Source of the DNA: Syncephalis fuscata | Lineage: Eukaryota; Zoopagomycota; Zoopagomycetes; Zoopagales; Piptocephalidaceae | DNA length: 64,000 nt | Assembly (NCBI GenBank): GCA_025786725.1 | Contig: JAHLTZ010000055.1 | Location: forward strand, 36,040-100,039 | Direction of reading: 5' to 3' | Part shown: one piece after another, positions 36,208 through 49,322 of the stretch | Layout: every line of letters starts with the position of its first letter | Position numbering within the stretch: position 1 is the first letter of the stretch | Program-made: the position numbers and the translations under genes | Notes under the pieces: generated by a model | The model's database searches: none | Told to the model about the DNA's origin: nothing | Seen by the model: only the letters and a program-made list of their open reading frames with translations

Positions 36208-38365
36208 CTATGGTTCCATCTTAATTATATACAATCAAATTGCTATATCTATAATTACATAATGTAAGCTATAAACATAGATTGGTATGGATAGTAGCAA
36301 AGCTATCATTATCATATAGCCAAATAACAGTATACTGAAATTAGAATAAAGCATTTTTAATAAAACATAGCAATAAAGCATAGATATTATAAAACAAAAT
36401 AGATAGACAAATCAGATACGTGAATAGTAATAGTGAAACTATACTGTATGCAATTTACAATATTAATGATATAGATGGACATATAGTATATGTATACATG
36501 ATAGATATGTACAGTACAATAGTAACGATAAATAGATCTTTTATCACCAATGACACTCACCACTCAGTTTCATTTTCAATAATACGGCTATTTAGTTTAA
36601 ATGTGCGGCTATTACAGTTATTTAACCGCCAAATCACATTAAACAATCAATAGTGTGCTTAATATTGTGAAAAAGTTCTTTTTATTTAGCTGGTAGAAAT
36701 ATTACAAGATCTAATACAAATCAAGTGGCTTAAATGATCCGTCATAACACTCTTTTAAGCTTCTTTCGCCATGTTTACGATTTTTCTAAATTAAAACATT
36801 GAAGCGACTACTGTAACATTTAAGAATGGATGTTACGAGTAGATTGTTCTAGTTTATCAATGACAAATATCATGACGGCTTTATTTTGCATATCTTCACT
36901 CTTGCTTGACAAACCAACTAATTAATTTGGGTTAATCAGAGCAATAATATTTCATGTAATTCAAGATTTTTAATGGCTAAATCTGATATCTGAGCGCTCT
37001 AAGCCAATCTAATTTTATTTGTTGGCTAAAGCTAAATTTGAAAATATTTATTAATTAAATCATTTTGTTTGCATGACACTTTATTTATTTATTTTGATGT
37101 CTTTCCATTAATAGTTTGTATTTATTGAATAAAACGTTTATTTAATATTAACTAATAGTCAATATTATTAATACTAATCCTTACAAGCATGTTCTTGTAT
37201 TGTATTTTTGAGTTGCATTTGCCACAAGTATATTGTTGGAAGTTTTTAACAAATAAAACACGATTGGCATTGCTAATAACATTGCTACAATTGACTAAAT
37301 TACATAAATAAAGTTTTAAATTAAATTTATTGCATTTATTGTAAATGACTTTTTCTTATCAGGTATTTTAGCTTTTTAATTTTTATTATTCAATAATATT
37401 GTAAATACACAATACTGCTACTCAAATAATAATAAAATGTTTTTGTAATTTAATTCGTTTAGTTTATTATCAGGATTTATAAAATTACGACTTTTGTTAT
37501 AAGTTAAAGTCATTTGATAATAATTTTTTTATTAAATTGATATTAAAACATTTAAATAAGCTACTTCTATTTCTTTTCTTCATTTAATTACTTGATTAAA
37601 GTTACATCACTTTATTACTGTTGTTGTAACAATGTCATTTTTTTATTGAATTAAAAGCAGATCAGGGTTTGTAATAAGAAATAATAGCATTTGTTAAGCT
37701 ATTACAACTACATAACAAATTAAACAATAACAATTATTACAACAAATCAAGTGTTAAAAATATTGCAATATTAGTTACATCACCTTCATTGCACTTCTAT
37801 AAATAACATCAATATGATTTTTAAACTTGTTTCTAGTATAAAGATTACACATTTAACATTGTTACCACAATACGTTTACTAACTGGATGCAACATAGTAA
37901 TATTTAATACTCTGATTGCGCTTTTAACGCCATCTATTGATAACACGAATTAACCTAAAGCATTTTTCTACGCACAATTAACACTAGCTCACACTAACAA
38001 TGTCTACACTTTGCGATTTATTTCTAATTATTAATCATATTTTATTCTTTGTTCTATAATAATTTTTATATAATAAAATATGGCGACTAACATTAGTTAA
38101 AAAAACAATACGTTTACTAACAAATATCACAGCTATAAAATAGTTTAACAATACACATACTCTAATAAACATTAATACGCTCATACTCACGCTATTCTTT
38201 CCAGTGTCATTTAATTTGAAATATTTAATAAGTTGGAAGGTTTAATTTAGCATGTTTATTATAGAGAAACAATAAATGGCTGCGACATTGATGCACTGCA
38301 CAAAAGTCCGATTATACTATGACTTGTAGAATATCATGCATCTTAGTTCGATATACTTTGCTTCT
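36208..38365. other. Long AT-rich intergenic region
   Basis: About 2.1 kb dominated by A/T runs. Frames in it are short and lack splice or motif support. I see no gene. Confidence 0.4.
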
Positions 38366-40818
38366 CTACACATTGATTTTTACCCCGACACTTTTGGACG
38401 AACTAGCATCTGATTTGAGAATGCTATTTGACTTTTTGTTATTAGCCAAGTCTTCTTCGTCTTCATCTTCGTCTTCTCTTTGAAATGCTGGTTTAAGGTT
38501 TTGAACGGGTGCTTGGGGCAATGGTGAGCGTGGGGCTGCTGAATTAGATGTAGGAGCGGGGGCAGGGGTCGATGTAGATGTAGAACTAGAGGTAGAACTA
38601 GAAGATGTAGCTATAGATGTAGTAGCTGGAACAGATGCTGGGGAAGGTGGCGACAATTTTTGTTGTGGATTTAGTGAAGCTGGCTTAATTTCGGAGGCAT
38701 TAATAGGTGGTGTAGGCTTTGAAGCTGATGGGATAGGTGTGGAAGTAGTCGTGGAAGTAGTCGTGGAAGTAGAGGTAGCTAAATTTGAAGCTGGCGTAGT
38801 TGTAGTGTCTTGTGGAATTAATTCTGAATCAGCACGCTTTTGTTTCGAATCTGGAGCAGCCAAAACTTGTGGCGGAGAAGTTAGCTGTGCAGATTCTGGC
38901 ATTTTAGTAGCTTGAACTGAGGTGGGCATAGCTTGTGTCGTAATAGAGGCTGGAGTAACTTGAGCTGAAGTTGAACTAACCTGCACTGAATCTGGCTTTA
39001 CAATAGATTGAGCTGGTACTTTTCTTTTGTATTTGTATTAGCTTGAACTGATGGAGGAGGAACCACTTGAGCTGGCCCTGAAGCTGGATTTGCTTGAGCT
39101 GGTACTTTTGTATTTGTATTAGCTTGAACTGATGGAGGAGGAACCACTTGAGCTGGCCCTGAAGCTGGATTTGCTTGAGCTGGTACTTTTGTATTTGTAT
39201 TAGCTTGAACTGATGGAGGAGGAACCACTTGAGCTGGTCCTGAAGCTGGATTTGCTTGAGCTGGTACTTTTGTATTTGTATTAGCTTGAACTGATGGAGG
39301 AGGAACCACTTGAGCTGGCCCTGAAGCTGGATTTGCTTGAGCTGGTACTTTTGTATTTGTATTAGCTTGAACTGATGGAGGAAGAACCACTTGAGCTGGC
39401 CCTGAAGCTGGATTTGCTTGAGCTGGTACTTTTGTATTTGTATTAGCTTGAACTGATGGAGGAGGAACCACTTGAGCTGGTCCTGAAGCTGGATTTACTT
39501 GAACTGGTATGTTTGAATCCGAATTTGATTGAGCTAATGGTGGTAAAAGATTGAGTACTGGAGCAACTCCTATTTGTACTGTTGCAATTAAAGAATTAGG
39601 ATCAGAATCTAAGTTAGCTGGCGTTGTGCTTTCAGAGGGAGCTGCGTTTTGAGCTGGTGTTGACGCCGGTAATGGGCTAGAAGCTGGCTTATTGGAATCT
39701 GGTGGCGTTTGAGCAGGATGCTTAAAGCCAGGCTGACTTAGAACTACAAAGTTTCTCGGTAACAGATTGGCTGGACGTGGTGCTTGTTGTGTAGGCGGAT
39801 GAGGCGCAGGTTTATTTCCAGCTTCAGAATGATCTTGCAAGTTGTTGATTGAAAGAGGCGACTTTTGGGCAGGTGCCTTTAACTCAGGCTGGGTTTTAGC
39901 TGTAGAATTTGGTTTTAATTCATTTAAAGATCCTAGCTTTATATCTATTATAAATTCATATTTAGTTGCTGTTTGCAAACTACTATGAATTAACTTACCA
40001 GTTGAACCCGTCACAGGTATCAAAGGCTGACCTTGCTGCGATGACGGCGATGATGAATTATCTGCAGTGTCTTTAGAGTTTGCATCGGTTACTTTACTAG
40101 GTATTGGAATAGTATCGATAAAGTTGTTATTTTCTGAGTTAGTATTTGGATTAACAATAGCTGCCGTTTGTATTGGTGCTTCTTTATTGCCAATAATAGC
40201 CAGACTAGTTGCTGAGTTTGATGGCATAGTAGTAGGCAAAGGTTTTACCGATGCCTTTGGGGGTGGTTCTACCTTTGATGAGCTTGTAGCTGCTGGTGCT
40301 ATTGCTGTAGGTTTTACATTAGGTGCATTGCTAATAGCTGATGAAGCAGGCTTTTTTGCGCCGTTAGTTAATGTTGCCATACACACTAGCGAAATCGACC
40401 CAATGGTTAATTTTTTGCACCTTTTCTGCAGTTCGTTAAATCGATTACACGAAAAATCAACCATCTGTCCAACAGGAGCCGGTGCTCCACCAAACTTATT
40501 CCAAGTAAAGTTTGAGAGACATTCACTGGCGGAATGTCCGTTTTCAATGCACACCTCGCGATTACATCTTAACATAAGCTCATCACAGCACGATTTATCC
40601 ACGTTGCAAGTGGCGTAGCAGCTGGTATGCATTTTGTAGCATTCTGGCAATTTTGTATCTTCAGGTTTGAATCTGCTCACAATTGATGGTTGCGTTGGCT
40701 GTTGCGCAGCGTTTGGCAATTTACAGTTGCCTATGGGTGTTATGTCTTTGTCGTCGGCTACAGCGGATGCAATCAGTATTGCTGCTGTGAAGACAGCCCA
40801 TGTTGTATGATGTTTCAT
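38366..40818 (-). CDS. Secreted PLA2-like cysteine-rich protein with 27-residue Pro/Ala repeats
   Basis: Starts at 40818 with a signal peptide (MKHHTTWAVFTAAILIASA). Residues about 60-135 hold a cysteine-rich domain with CYKMHTSCYATCN...CCDELMLRC, which resembles the helix-loop-helix of group XII secreted phospholipase A2 (HDxCYxTC...CD). The His is kept but the calcium-binding Asp next to it is Thr, so catalysis is doubtful. A long Pro/Ala/Ser/Thr-rich region follows, with about six near-perfect copies of a 27-residue unit (VPAQANPASGPAQVV...) at about 39010-39530. The C-terminus is acidic (EDEDEDEED). One base is missing in an A run near 39022; without it the frame ends at 38998. The gene is probably an extracellular or wall-associated protein. 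Confidence 0.65.
39010..39530 (-). repeat. 81-bp in-frame tandem repeat
   Basis: About six units encoding the 27-residue Pro/Ala/Gln-rich motif. Units are nearly identical, which points to recent expansion or homogenisation. Confidence 0.9.
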
Positions 40819-43747
40819 AATGTTAGATGCTGTTGGCTATAAACAGTTGCTGTATGATGCAATAAAATAAAATGCGATGTTTAGAGAAATGAAAACAAAT
40901 GCTAGAAGACGATAGACAATGGCCGTGTCGACATGGCACTGGATGATTTAAATGGACTGGCACTTCAAGATAAAATTAGACCAACCTACCAAATTGGCAT
41001 CCTACGTGGCGACACACTTGTTTTGATAGGATGAAAATCATGCTCCACGTCGTTCATGACAATCGTTTTTCCTTGTTTTTTTCTAAAAGGCCTTTGCACT
41101 ATGATTATTTTGAGCCATTGCACGAAAAGAGCAGCAATAATTAGCATGTTATTTGCATGAAGCAATAAGACTGTGCAACAACTAGGCTATCTATTTGATT
41201 CAATGGCAAGTATGACGATTTGTTACACTGCCCTCTTACACACCGATAACAACAATAGTAATAGTAAATAAAACAATTTATTAAACGCTACAGTCATTGA
41301 TGTTTAAAATGGTCTAATTAACCAAAAAAACTACTGTTTTTGCATTGCAAAACAATATCTGGCCCATTTGATTGTTTAAAAATAACCAACTATTTTAGAA
41401 TTAGGCACTGTTTATAAAATAGTCGATTTATCATTGTTGTGTATATTCCATTTTCATCTAGACGACTTGTGTACTGAGGGATTTAGAATACGACACACGT
41501 GATCTGCATCAAACGCAATGGTTGAACAATGGATTTTTTATAGATTTCTTTGTAAAATCACTCCATTACTAGATTTATAGTATACTTTTATAAAATATCA
41601 TTTTGTTTTGTAAATATACAGCAAATCATATTACTTTAAACATTGTTACCATTTCACTTTCATAATAATTGGGATAAAGTTTAATTATGTCGATTACCAT
41701 ACTTGGCAATCAATTTAATTATTCATAGTTACATCACGTGATTTATACCACTATAGTACTATCCATGATCAATACTCGAGTAAGCATTTAGTTTTGCTAA
41801 CTCCTAATAACAGTGTTGATCAATTACTACTATTACCAACAATTCGTGTTTTTTTGCAAAAGATTTTCTAATTGCTGTCAACAATGCCACCTATTGTACA
41901 GGCACTATTCTATTTATTAAAGACTTAAAAACTAAGCATTCGTAATATTAACAGCACTATTTTATAAACTATTCAAGCTTGGTGTAACGTTGGCCACAAG
42001 TTTATCATTTTTGCTCCCAGTAAAATAGCAACAACACTATGTTGGTTGTACCATATTATTACAGTGCTAACCGATTAAGCCAATTTACATGTTTATGGTT
42101 TCAATTCATGACTGTTTATTAATAAAGTATTATTAGAATGTATACCGATAAACATGAATTAGTTTCAAGTTGTTCTTTCGTTTTGGCCTGTACAAACGTG
42201 CCACTATAATCATATCAACCAATGATTAAGGCCTACTGTAGTTGCTATTAATAATAAAAGCACATCTGACTTGAATACATTCATCATAACATTCTTCTTC
42301 TTTTTTCTTTCTTTACGCCACTTCGTATCGCTATTGTCGAACGACTTGCTAACGAAACACCACAAGTACGTCAACAATAGTCATATCAACTATTGACTAG
42401 TCTTTTGTCTACTTAGCGTTTTCTTTTTATTGTTTTTTCTCTCAAGCATAGCTTTATATGGTTGCAAACTCGTTTGAACTCTACTCAGCTATTAACGAAC
42501 TATTTGTACGCTAACTGGTTTATAACTTGACACACGATTGCATACAGATCAATTTCTGGTGAGTAGCCAACTAATATTCATTACTTTACTACATATTAGT
42601 CGATTTCACTATGACTTTACCTGATCACTGCTAGACATTGTCTGATGCTGTCATGCGTGTATTTGTATCACGTTGAATTGAAGCTGCTCCCTTGTCCTGC
42701 CTCGGATGTCTCATACCCGACTGTGTTATGGTTCATAATTAGCTATTACATTTGTAGCAAATATGAAACACTTTTTGTGTGGCAGCATAGGCAGTGGCCG
42801 TGTTGTTTTGTCGCTATTATAATTTAGCATAGCACGCGCTTGCTTTAATCATGTGTTGATGATCTGGCACTATGATGTTTTTAATTGAAAGGTCTAGCCA
42901 CGTATATAATACGTAATACATAATATATATATCGATGACGTGGAAATTAGTAATATTACATTTATTATTGACTCAAGTGATATTATTTCAACATTCATTG
43001 GTTTAAATTATTGAAACGAATCACTGGGTATATTTAGATATGAGATGTTACAATAAGGATTGGTCTTGTCGTTTTAATGATACCGTAAAGGAGACGGACA
43101 GAGATGGAACGGGGAGAGTGCGTATGGTGGAGGTACAGGATATGACTTGTAGAACGGGGCAGCAAGTATGAAAGAGAGAAAGCGTGTACTACCGGTTCAC
43201 CGCCTCGTGCATTCATAAAACTGCCTTCTTATGTTTCCTTCTCTTTCTCTCTCTAAACAACACACACAGAGAGATAGATAGATAGATAGGAAACAAGCAC
43301 ACTTGCGCATTCTTTACTTGCCAAAATTGGTATTTTCCCTACCAGCCACCACTTGAACTAGCATTACACTCTTTCCGTAAACGTGCCACACCTTTTTGGA
43401 CGTCTTATTATTCTTTTCTTTTTATTACTACTACACTACTACGACTACTGTTGCTGTTGCTACTCTTGCTTTAGCTGCTACATTCCTTTAACCACCGTTT
43501 GCTCTTTTACTACACTGACTACTTGCAGTTGCTTTGTGTGCTGCTGATACAAAGTGCCGCATACCGTCCGTCAACACACTTGCATCTCGTTAACTGGTGG
43601 TTTCCCCATTATATTATTACTTTCTTTACCATACAGCTATCTGCACCCTTCTCTTTCCTGCATAGTCTTATTGCTTTGCACTAATTAAAGTATCTATCTA
43701 GTTTGCAGTAAGACTTTATTTGGTTGACCGTGCACATCCCCGTGGCA
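40819..43747. other. Long intergenic region, divergent promoters
   Basis: About 2.9 kb between the secreted PLA2-like gene (-) and the PX-kinase (+). It contains CT-rich segments (42290-42310, 43230-43250) and a GATA microsatellite (43267-43288). No exon recognised. An upstream non-coding exon of the kinase is possible. Confidence 0.4.
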
Positions 43748-46086
43748 ATGGGACATTTCTGGCTATTTCGTCTGTTTGCTAAGCACAATCTCGACGATGA
43801 CCAAAGTTCCACGGGCACTGGAAGTATCCATAGTGCTCGTAAATCTGATCTAAGAAAAAGTAACACAGAGCCGTTGAGTCCCAAACGCTTGCTTGCTTCG
43901 TCGCCGCATACAATAGATGTCATTGGATCTACATCGTCAACAACCTCGCTACCTGCCGTGCACTATAACGCTTCGTGTATTAGCTCGGAAATACGACGCG
44001 GTGCCAATGGACGTGGTCAGTACACAGTGTTTCGCGTACACGTTAGCTACGAATCGGATCAATGGTGGCTTTTTAAGCGATATAGCGAATTTCGCGCTCT
44101 ACATGCTCAGGTAAGCAATAAACGATGGAATACAGATGATTAGTTGATAGTTTAGTTTTACTGTTAATAACCAATTGATTACATTGTACTATAATATTAT
44201 TCATAACTAATATTTTATTAATAGCTTCGCAAAGATTATCCACAACGCGGATTACCATCACTGCCGGCACGTCGCTTCTTCGGCGACAACTTTTCTAAAT
44301 CCTTTTTGACTAAACGTCGTGCTGGATTACACGCTTATTTATTAGGCATTGTTGATGATTCAGTAATTCGTCGATCAGTGCCGCTACTTGAATTCTTTGA
44401 TGACGGACGACGTGTATTGCAGCAGGCACATGGATTCCAGCCACGCCATTTGGGATCAGCCTCGTCACGTTTAAGCACATCTACCAATAATACAGCACGT
44501 TCATTAAGTGCTATGATCGGTATGAAGCGTGTTATCAGCCTAGCTTCATCTAAATCGGCTCCACATCCCACATTGGCCGCACAGCGGTCGTCGGCTGCTG
44601 CTGGTCGATCCAAAGCAGTACCTGGCTCACGGTCTCGTGCTGGCTCATTGGCTAGTGTACGTAAAGGTGGTGAAATGCGCAAGCTAGCTCCAGCTGCTCC
44701 GGTTAGTCGGTCTCGCACTGCATCGGCAGCAGTTAGTATTGATGAAAATACCGCAACTAAACAGCCAACTGGTTCAAGTTCAGAGACTTCATCAACAACA
44801 GTTGTTACAAAAAACGCAGCATCTAAACCAAATCATAAAATGGGATTGGACGACTTTTGTCTTTTATCAGTTATTGGCAAAGGTAGCTATGGCAAAGTTA
44901 TGCTGGCTCGTCACAAGGAGACTGGAACAGTATATGCTATTAAAGCTATATCAAAATCAAAGATTCGTGGTCGACCTGCTGATATCCGTCGTGTTATGAG
45001 TGAACGGGAAGTATTGCGTTGCAATGCAGCTCATCCATTCCTTATTGGCCTACGATATAGCTTCCAATCGGCACAAAAGCTTTATTTGTGCGTAGATTAT
45101 GTCAGTGGCGGCGAACTATTCTTCCATTTGCAGCGCGATCGTCGTTTTCCTGAAGCACGTGCTCGTTTCTATGCTTGTGAAATTTTATCAGCACTCGAGT
45201 ATTTACACGACCTAGGCTTTGTTTATCGCGATTTGAAACCAGAAAATCTTTTACTTGACTCTGAAGGCCATATTCGACTAGTGGATTTTGGCTTGGCAAA
45301 GAATACTGGAGAAGGAAAGACATCCACGTTCTGCGGTACTCCTGAATATCTTGCACCCGAAGTATTAAAACGTCAACGTTACGGCAAAGAAGTAGACTGG
45401 TACTGTTTTGGTTCTGTGCTTTACGAAATGCTCGTTGGATTGCCGCCATTCTATTCGCCAGATGACCGTGATATGTTTGATCGTATTTTGCACGAACGTG
45501 TACGCTTTCCTAATTTCGTGTCAAAGGCAGCTCGCGTTCTTATTGTCAATCTACTTGAACGTAATCCAAAACTACGTTTAGGATCGCGTGGAGCGGAAGA
45601 AGTAAAGAACCAAGCATTCTTCCGTGGTATTAACTGGGACCGTGTCTATCACAAGCAATACCCAGTACCATTTGATCCACAGGTAGCCGGTACGATGGAT
45701 CTACATAACATCGATCCAAAGTTTTGTGGGAACCTATTCCTAACTCACTACTTGGTGAAATCCGTAACTCTAACTACTTGAGTCAAGCACGTGAAGCCCA
45801 TAAAGACGCATTTGACGAAATATTTGACGTGCCAGGACTTGACGATAATAGTGGCCATACTACGGATAAACAACGTAATGCCAATGGCGCTAGAAGAGAT
45901 AATGACGACAATGAAGACGACTTTATAGATCCACATGGCGATGAATGGGATGCTACCGTTGACCGAGTTATGAATGAGCGAGTCACTGAAGCAGAAATCC
46001 AACGCCAAGTGGATACAGCCTTCGTTGGCTTTTCCTACGTACCGGAGGGTACTTTGGCTAGTCCATTATCAGCCAGTCGAGTCTAG
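43748..46086 (+). CDS. PX-domain AGC protein kinase
   Basis: Exon 1 is 43748-44110; the intron is 44111-44224. The N-terminal PX domain (FRVHVSYESDQWWLFKRYSEF ... GLPSLPARRFFGDN) should bind phosphoinositides on endosomes. A Ser/Thr/Ala-rich linker follows. The kinase domain has GKGSYGKV, AIK, YRDLKPEN, DFG and the activation loop TSTFCGTPEYLAPE, with the Thr expected as PDK1 target. The C-tail ends with the hydrophobic motif FVGFSYV, the usual TORC2-type site. The arrangement resembles SGK3/Ypk-type kinases. The frame shifts by one base at a T4 run near 45721; the downstream frame 45724-46086 continues the AGC tail (EPIPNSLLGEI), so a lost T is likely. Confidence 0.85.
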
Positions 46087-47106
46087 TTTGTTTTCTATTA
46101 ACAACGAGTGAATGAAACAGCGCAAACAACAATCAAGCATTATTTGAAGCTAGGATGTATACTATATTATTATTATTATTATTATTACAAGGAAACTGGC
46201 TTGCTTTTAGTTACGATAAATTATTGTTATCACTTCTATTCTATTCATGTTATACGCTCTCTTTCTCTCTCTCATTCTAACATTAAATGATTGATCGATT
46301 GAGCTCTACTATTTATTGCACTGATAAACAAGTCATTATTTTTATATCATACATCTGAACAAACCATTGATCGTCATTGATGCATAATTTCAGCTTACCA
46401 TTCCATTCTATCTATATAAATTATATTTACTACATACGTATTCTATATTTACTGTGTTTTCTTTTTTAAAGCAACACTCTTATAGCCACACTTTTATTTA
46501 TTTTTATCACTTTTTTACAGCATAGCTTTTAATTAATACAATTTAGGATTAAATCTTTACCTTAGCAAACTCATTCCAATTAAAGTCGTGCAGTTATACA
46601 CAACGCAACACGATTATATTATTTCATATTAAAATATTGTTAATAAATTGATTTAAATAGATAATGTAGCATACTATTTGATTTATTTGAAACACTTGAG
46701 ATCGATTATTGCTGTTGTTGGTCATGTATAGAAAGATTGACGGAATACTAACATATTACAATGAGTTACATTCACTATAATTGCAGCCATGCTAGTATTT
46801 TAGCAATGATATCAATCATTATTTAATTAATTGCTATGTTTGATTGTGCTAATGTTGTTACATTAATATATACATGTTATATACCATTTCATTTTTAACT
46901 TTTAATTTTAATGTTTGTTAATTGAGTTAAATAAACTGTATCATTATATAAAATATTATATGCCATTTAACATTATTATACAATCTAACAGAGATTTATT
47001 TAATAAAACAATCAACCAATCATCAAGTATTAAGCTTCGTACAATGAATTTGTATAGCATCGGCTTTATTTCACACTCTATTCATTTTTGAACAATTAAA
47101 CTAGCA
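46087..47106. other. Intergenic with ATT microsatellite and repeat fragment
   Basis: An (ATT)n tract lies at about 46167-46188. The stretch 46560-46748 matches the 5' part of the dispersed repeat (32483-32640). The rest is unremarkable AT-rich sequence. Confidence 0.45.
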
Positions 47107-48469
47107 ATGACTGTCCTCACTCAGGATGATGCACACTCACATTATTCCAAAGCTATTGCTTCTAATCTGACCCGGTTGAACAGCCTGTTGGGTAATCCTT
47201 ATATGACATGGCACATTGCCTTGATGCTTGTAGCCTATGTGGGCTTATTGCCAGCAGGTGTTGCGCTTGGTCGCAGTCGTCACTGGCTACATGTACCGCT
47301 TCAGATTGCTATGACCGTCTGCGCCGGTATAGGCTACTATTTGGCATTTCATCGTCATGATTACAATAGCCAGCCACAGAAGCAGCATCATTCAACAAAA
47401 AGCTTTTTTAAAAAGTCGCCACATGTTTGGTTAGGTATTATGCTTGCTTGGTTGCTGGGAATTCAAGTTATGGTCGGTGTGGTACGAAAGATACTAAAAA
47501 CGCGGTGGCCTGACCAAAATGCTGATAAAACGACTGGAACTCGAATGGTGCACGCTATTAGCTCGGCTCTGTCAATTGGCCATCGGTGGATTGGCGGTGT
47601 TCATATATTTGTCATATTTATGCAAATTATACTGGGTGTTGTTAAAATGGGCCACTTCTGCCAGGCAGATGCGGCAGATATGTGTTGGCGGCAATACACG
47701 TCAGGTAATTGGTATTTTAGATTGTAATTCTAGCTATTGACTGATATACAACTAATCATTAGGGTCATTGTTGTGGTGGTGGGCACTTACTCGACTACTA
47801 GGATTAGTTGCTCCCCGACTATTTGGACGTGGATGGTCTAAAAGACAATGGGATGCTATAGCGCTGGTATTATTTGGTATTATTATACTGGTTAGAGGAT
47901 ATAATCGGCAAGAATCATTGCTACTTGGTCTTATATGGAGCATAGGAGGTGTAGCTAGTTTAATTGCTCGATATGTCAATCGATATCGTGTCAAGGGTGT
48001 TCAGCCGATTATTTCAACTACTTTTACTATAACTGGGCTGTTGTATATTTTTACGGGAGAAATACTAATGAGAATAGCGGGTGCGTGTATTATAGGTGCA
48101 TCAATTCTAGATGGCATCACTGGCTGGATGGGATGGCGCCGGCGTTATCGATACCAACAAATTGGTCGGGATAACGCAGAATCTAAATCTAGAAAACGGT
48201 TTATGTTGTGTGGACATGGCTTACCGCCTGCCCGTACAACATTGCGGCTAGTATCGGGTCTTTGCCTTTTATGGGCTGGCATGCTAACAATGTCAAGCAC
48301 AGAGGAATGGCGCCAGTTTATTACTGTGCACGGTTTGTCCACAAATGTTTATATGCTATTGCTAGGAGCACTAGCGATACTATCAATGACATTTATTCTT
48401 TCCTTGGGATCGCTAGTTAGCGAACGGCCTGTAATAGTCGCAGTCAGGACCATATTGGCAATCCACTAG
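47107..48469 (+). CDS. DUF2427/Ytp1-like multi-pass membrane protein (cytochrome b561-like)
   Basis: Two exons, 47107-47704 and 47763-48469, joined in phase 1 by a GT-AG intron with a CTAAT branch box. The N-terminal third has b561-like helices with spaced histidines (TWHIALM, LHVPLQ, PHVWLG, GHRWIGG) that could hold haem. The C-terminal part has further hydrophobic helices and an Arg-rich loop (GWRRRYRYQQ). This two-part build matches the fungal DUF2427-Ytp1 group, whose role is poorly defined; transmembrane electron transfer is a guess. The protein has no signal peptide. Confidence 0.6.
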
Positions 48470-48814
48470 CAACTCCATCTAATAGAATAGAAACCATTCC
48501 TATGCATTCCATAAGTTAAAGTAATATCATAGAAATAAATCTTTTTACGCTTTTATAATTTCGTTGTTCTTTTGTTAATGTATATAAAATATAAAATATT
48601 TTATTTTATTATAATAAGTGATGGAACAGTCAAATGTTTTTACATTACTTTACAATTAATAAACTAATTATTCTTTTAACCAAGTTGCAATATTAAATTG
48701 AATACAAGCGTGAAGTCAATTAGTATATCATCATAGTTTAAAAGACTGTAACTAGCTTATACATTATAGTATATGTCTGTGAAAAGTACAAGTTTGGTGT
48801 AGTAGTGCTGGCCC
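48470..48814. other. Intergenic
   Basis: 3' side of the Ytp1-like gene; an AATAAA lies at about 48535. Nothing else seen. Confidence 0.4.
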
Positions 48815-49197
48815 TGCATCGGTGTTAAACATCGTTCAATTCCATGCAGATATCGAGCATTGAAATTGTCGGTGAAAGCAACAGCAAAGGTATAGTAATG
48901 CATTGTTGCTATTTCTAGAACCAATAGATCTTATTTGCATTTTATAATCGAATGAGCTGTGTAGCAATATAGGATAGCTGATAGGTGTATTCTGCCAAAT
49001 ATATACTAGGTCATTGATCTTGCTGTGTAATCTGTGTAAATGCCGAGCAGATTACAGCAAAGGTTTAGCTGCAGAATACTGCATCATCGATATGCTGGTA
49101 TACAAATGCTTTAAGCTATCATATGAGTGTGCTTTATTGCACAGCAATGGTATAGGCCATAAAGTGCAGCATATTGACATCTCGGCATAAATAAAGA

Positions 49198-49212
49198 TTT
49201 AAATAGCCCACA
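49198..49212 (+). promoter_or_regulatory. Core promoter element of mu3 (TATA-like)
   Basis: TTTAAATAGCCCACA about 110 bp upstream of the mu3 ATG, shared by all three mu genes. Confidence 0.55.
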
Positions 49213-49322
49213 CAGTATATACAACTAACTAGCAATATCAACATCACATTCTACTCTCTGCTCTCTAGCATTTACACTCTGCTGTGTATTTTACTTGTTT
49301 GTTTTAGCAATTAAATATTACT

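Noticed and set aside
40067-40618. 183-codon plus-strand frame
   Set aside because: Antisense shadow of the PLA2-like gene, whose strand is supported by signal peptide, cysteine pattern and repeats.
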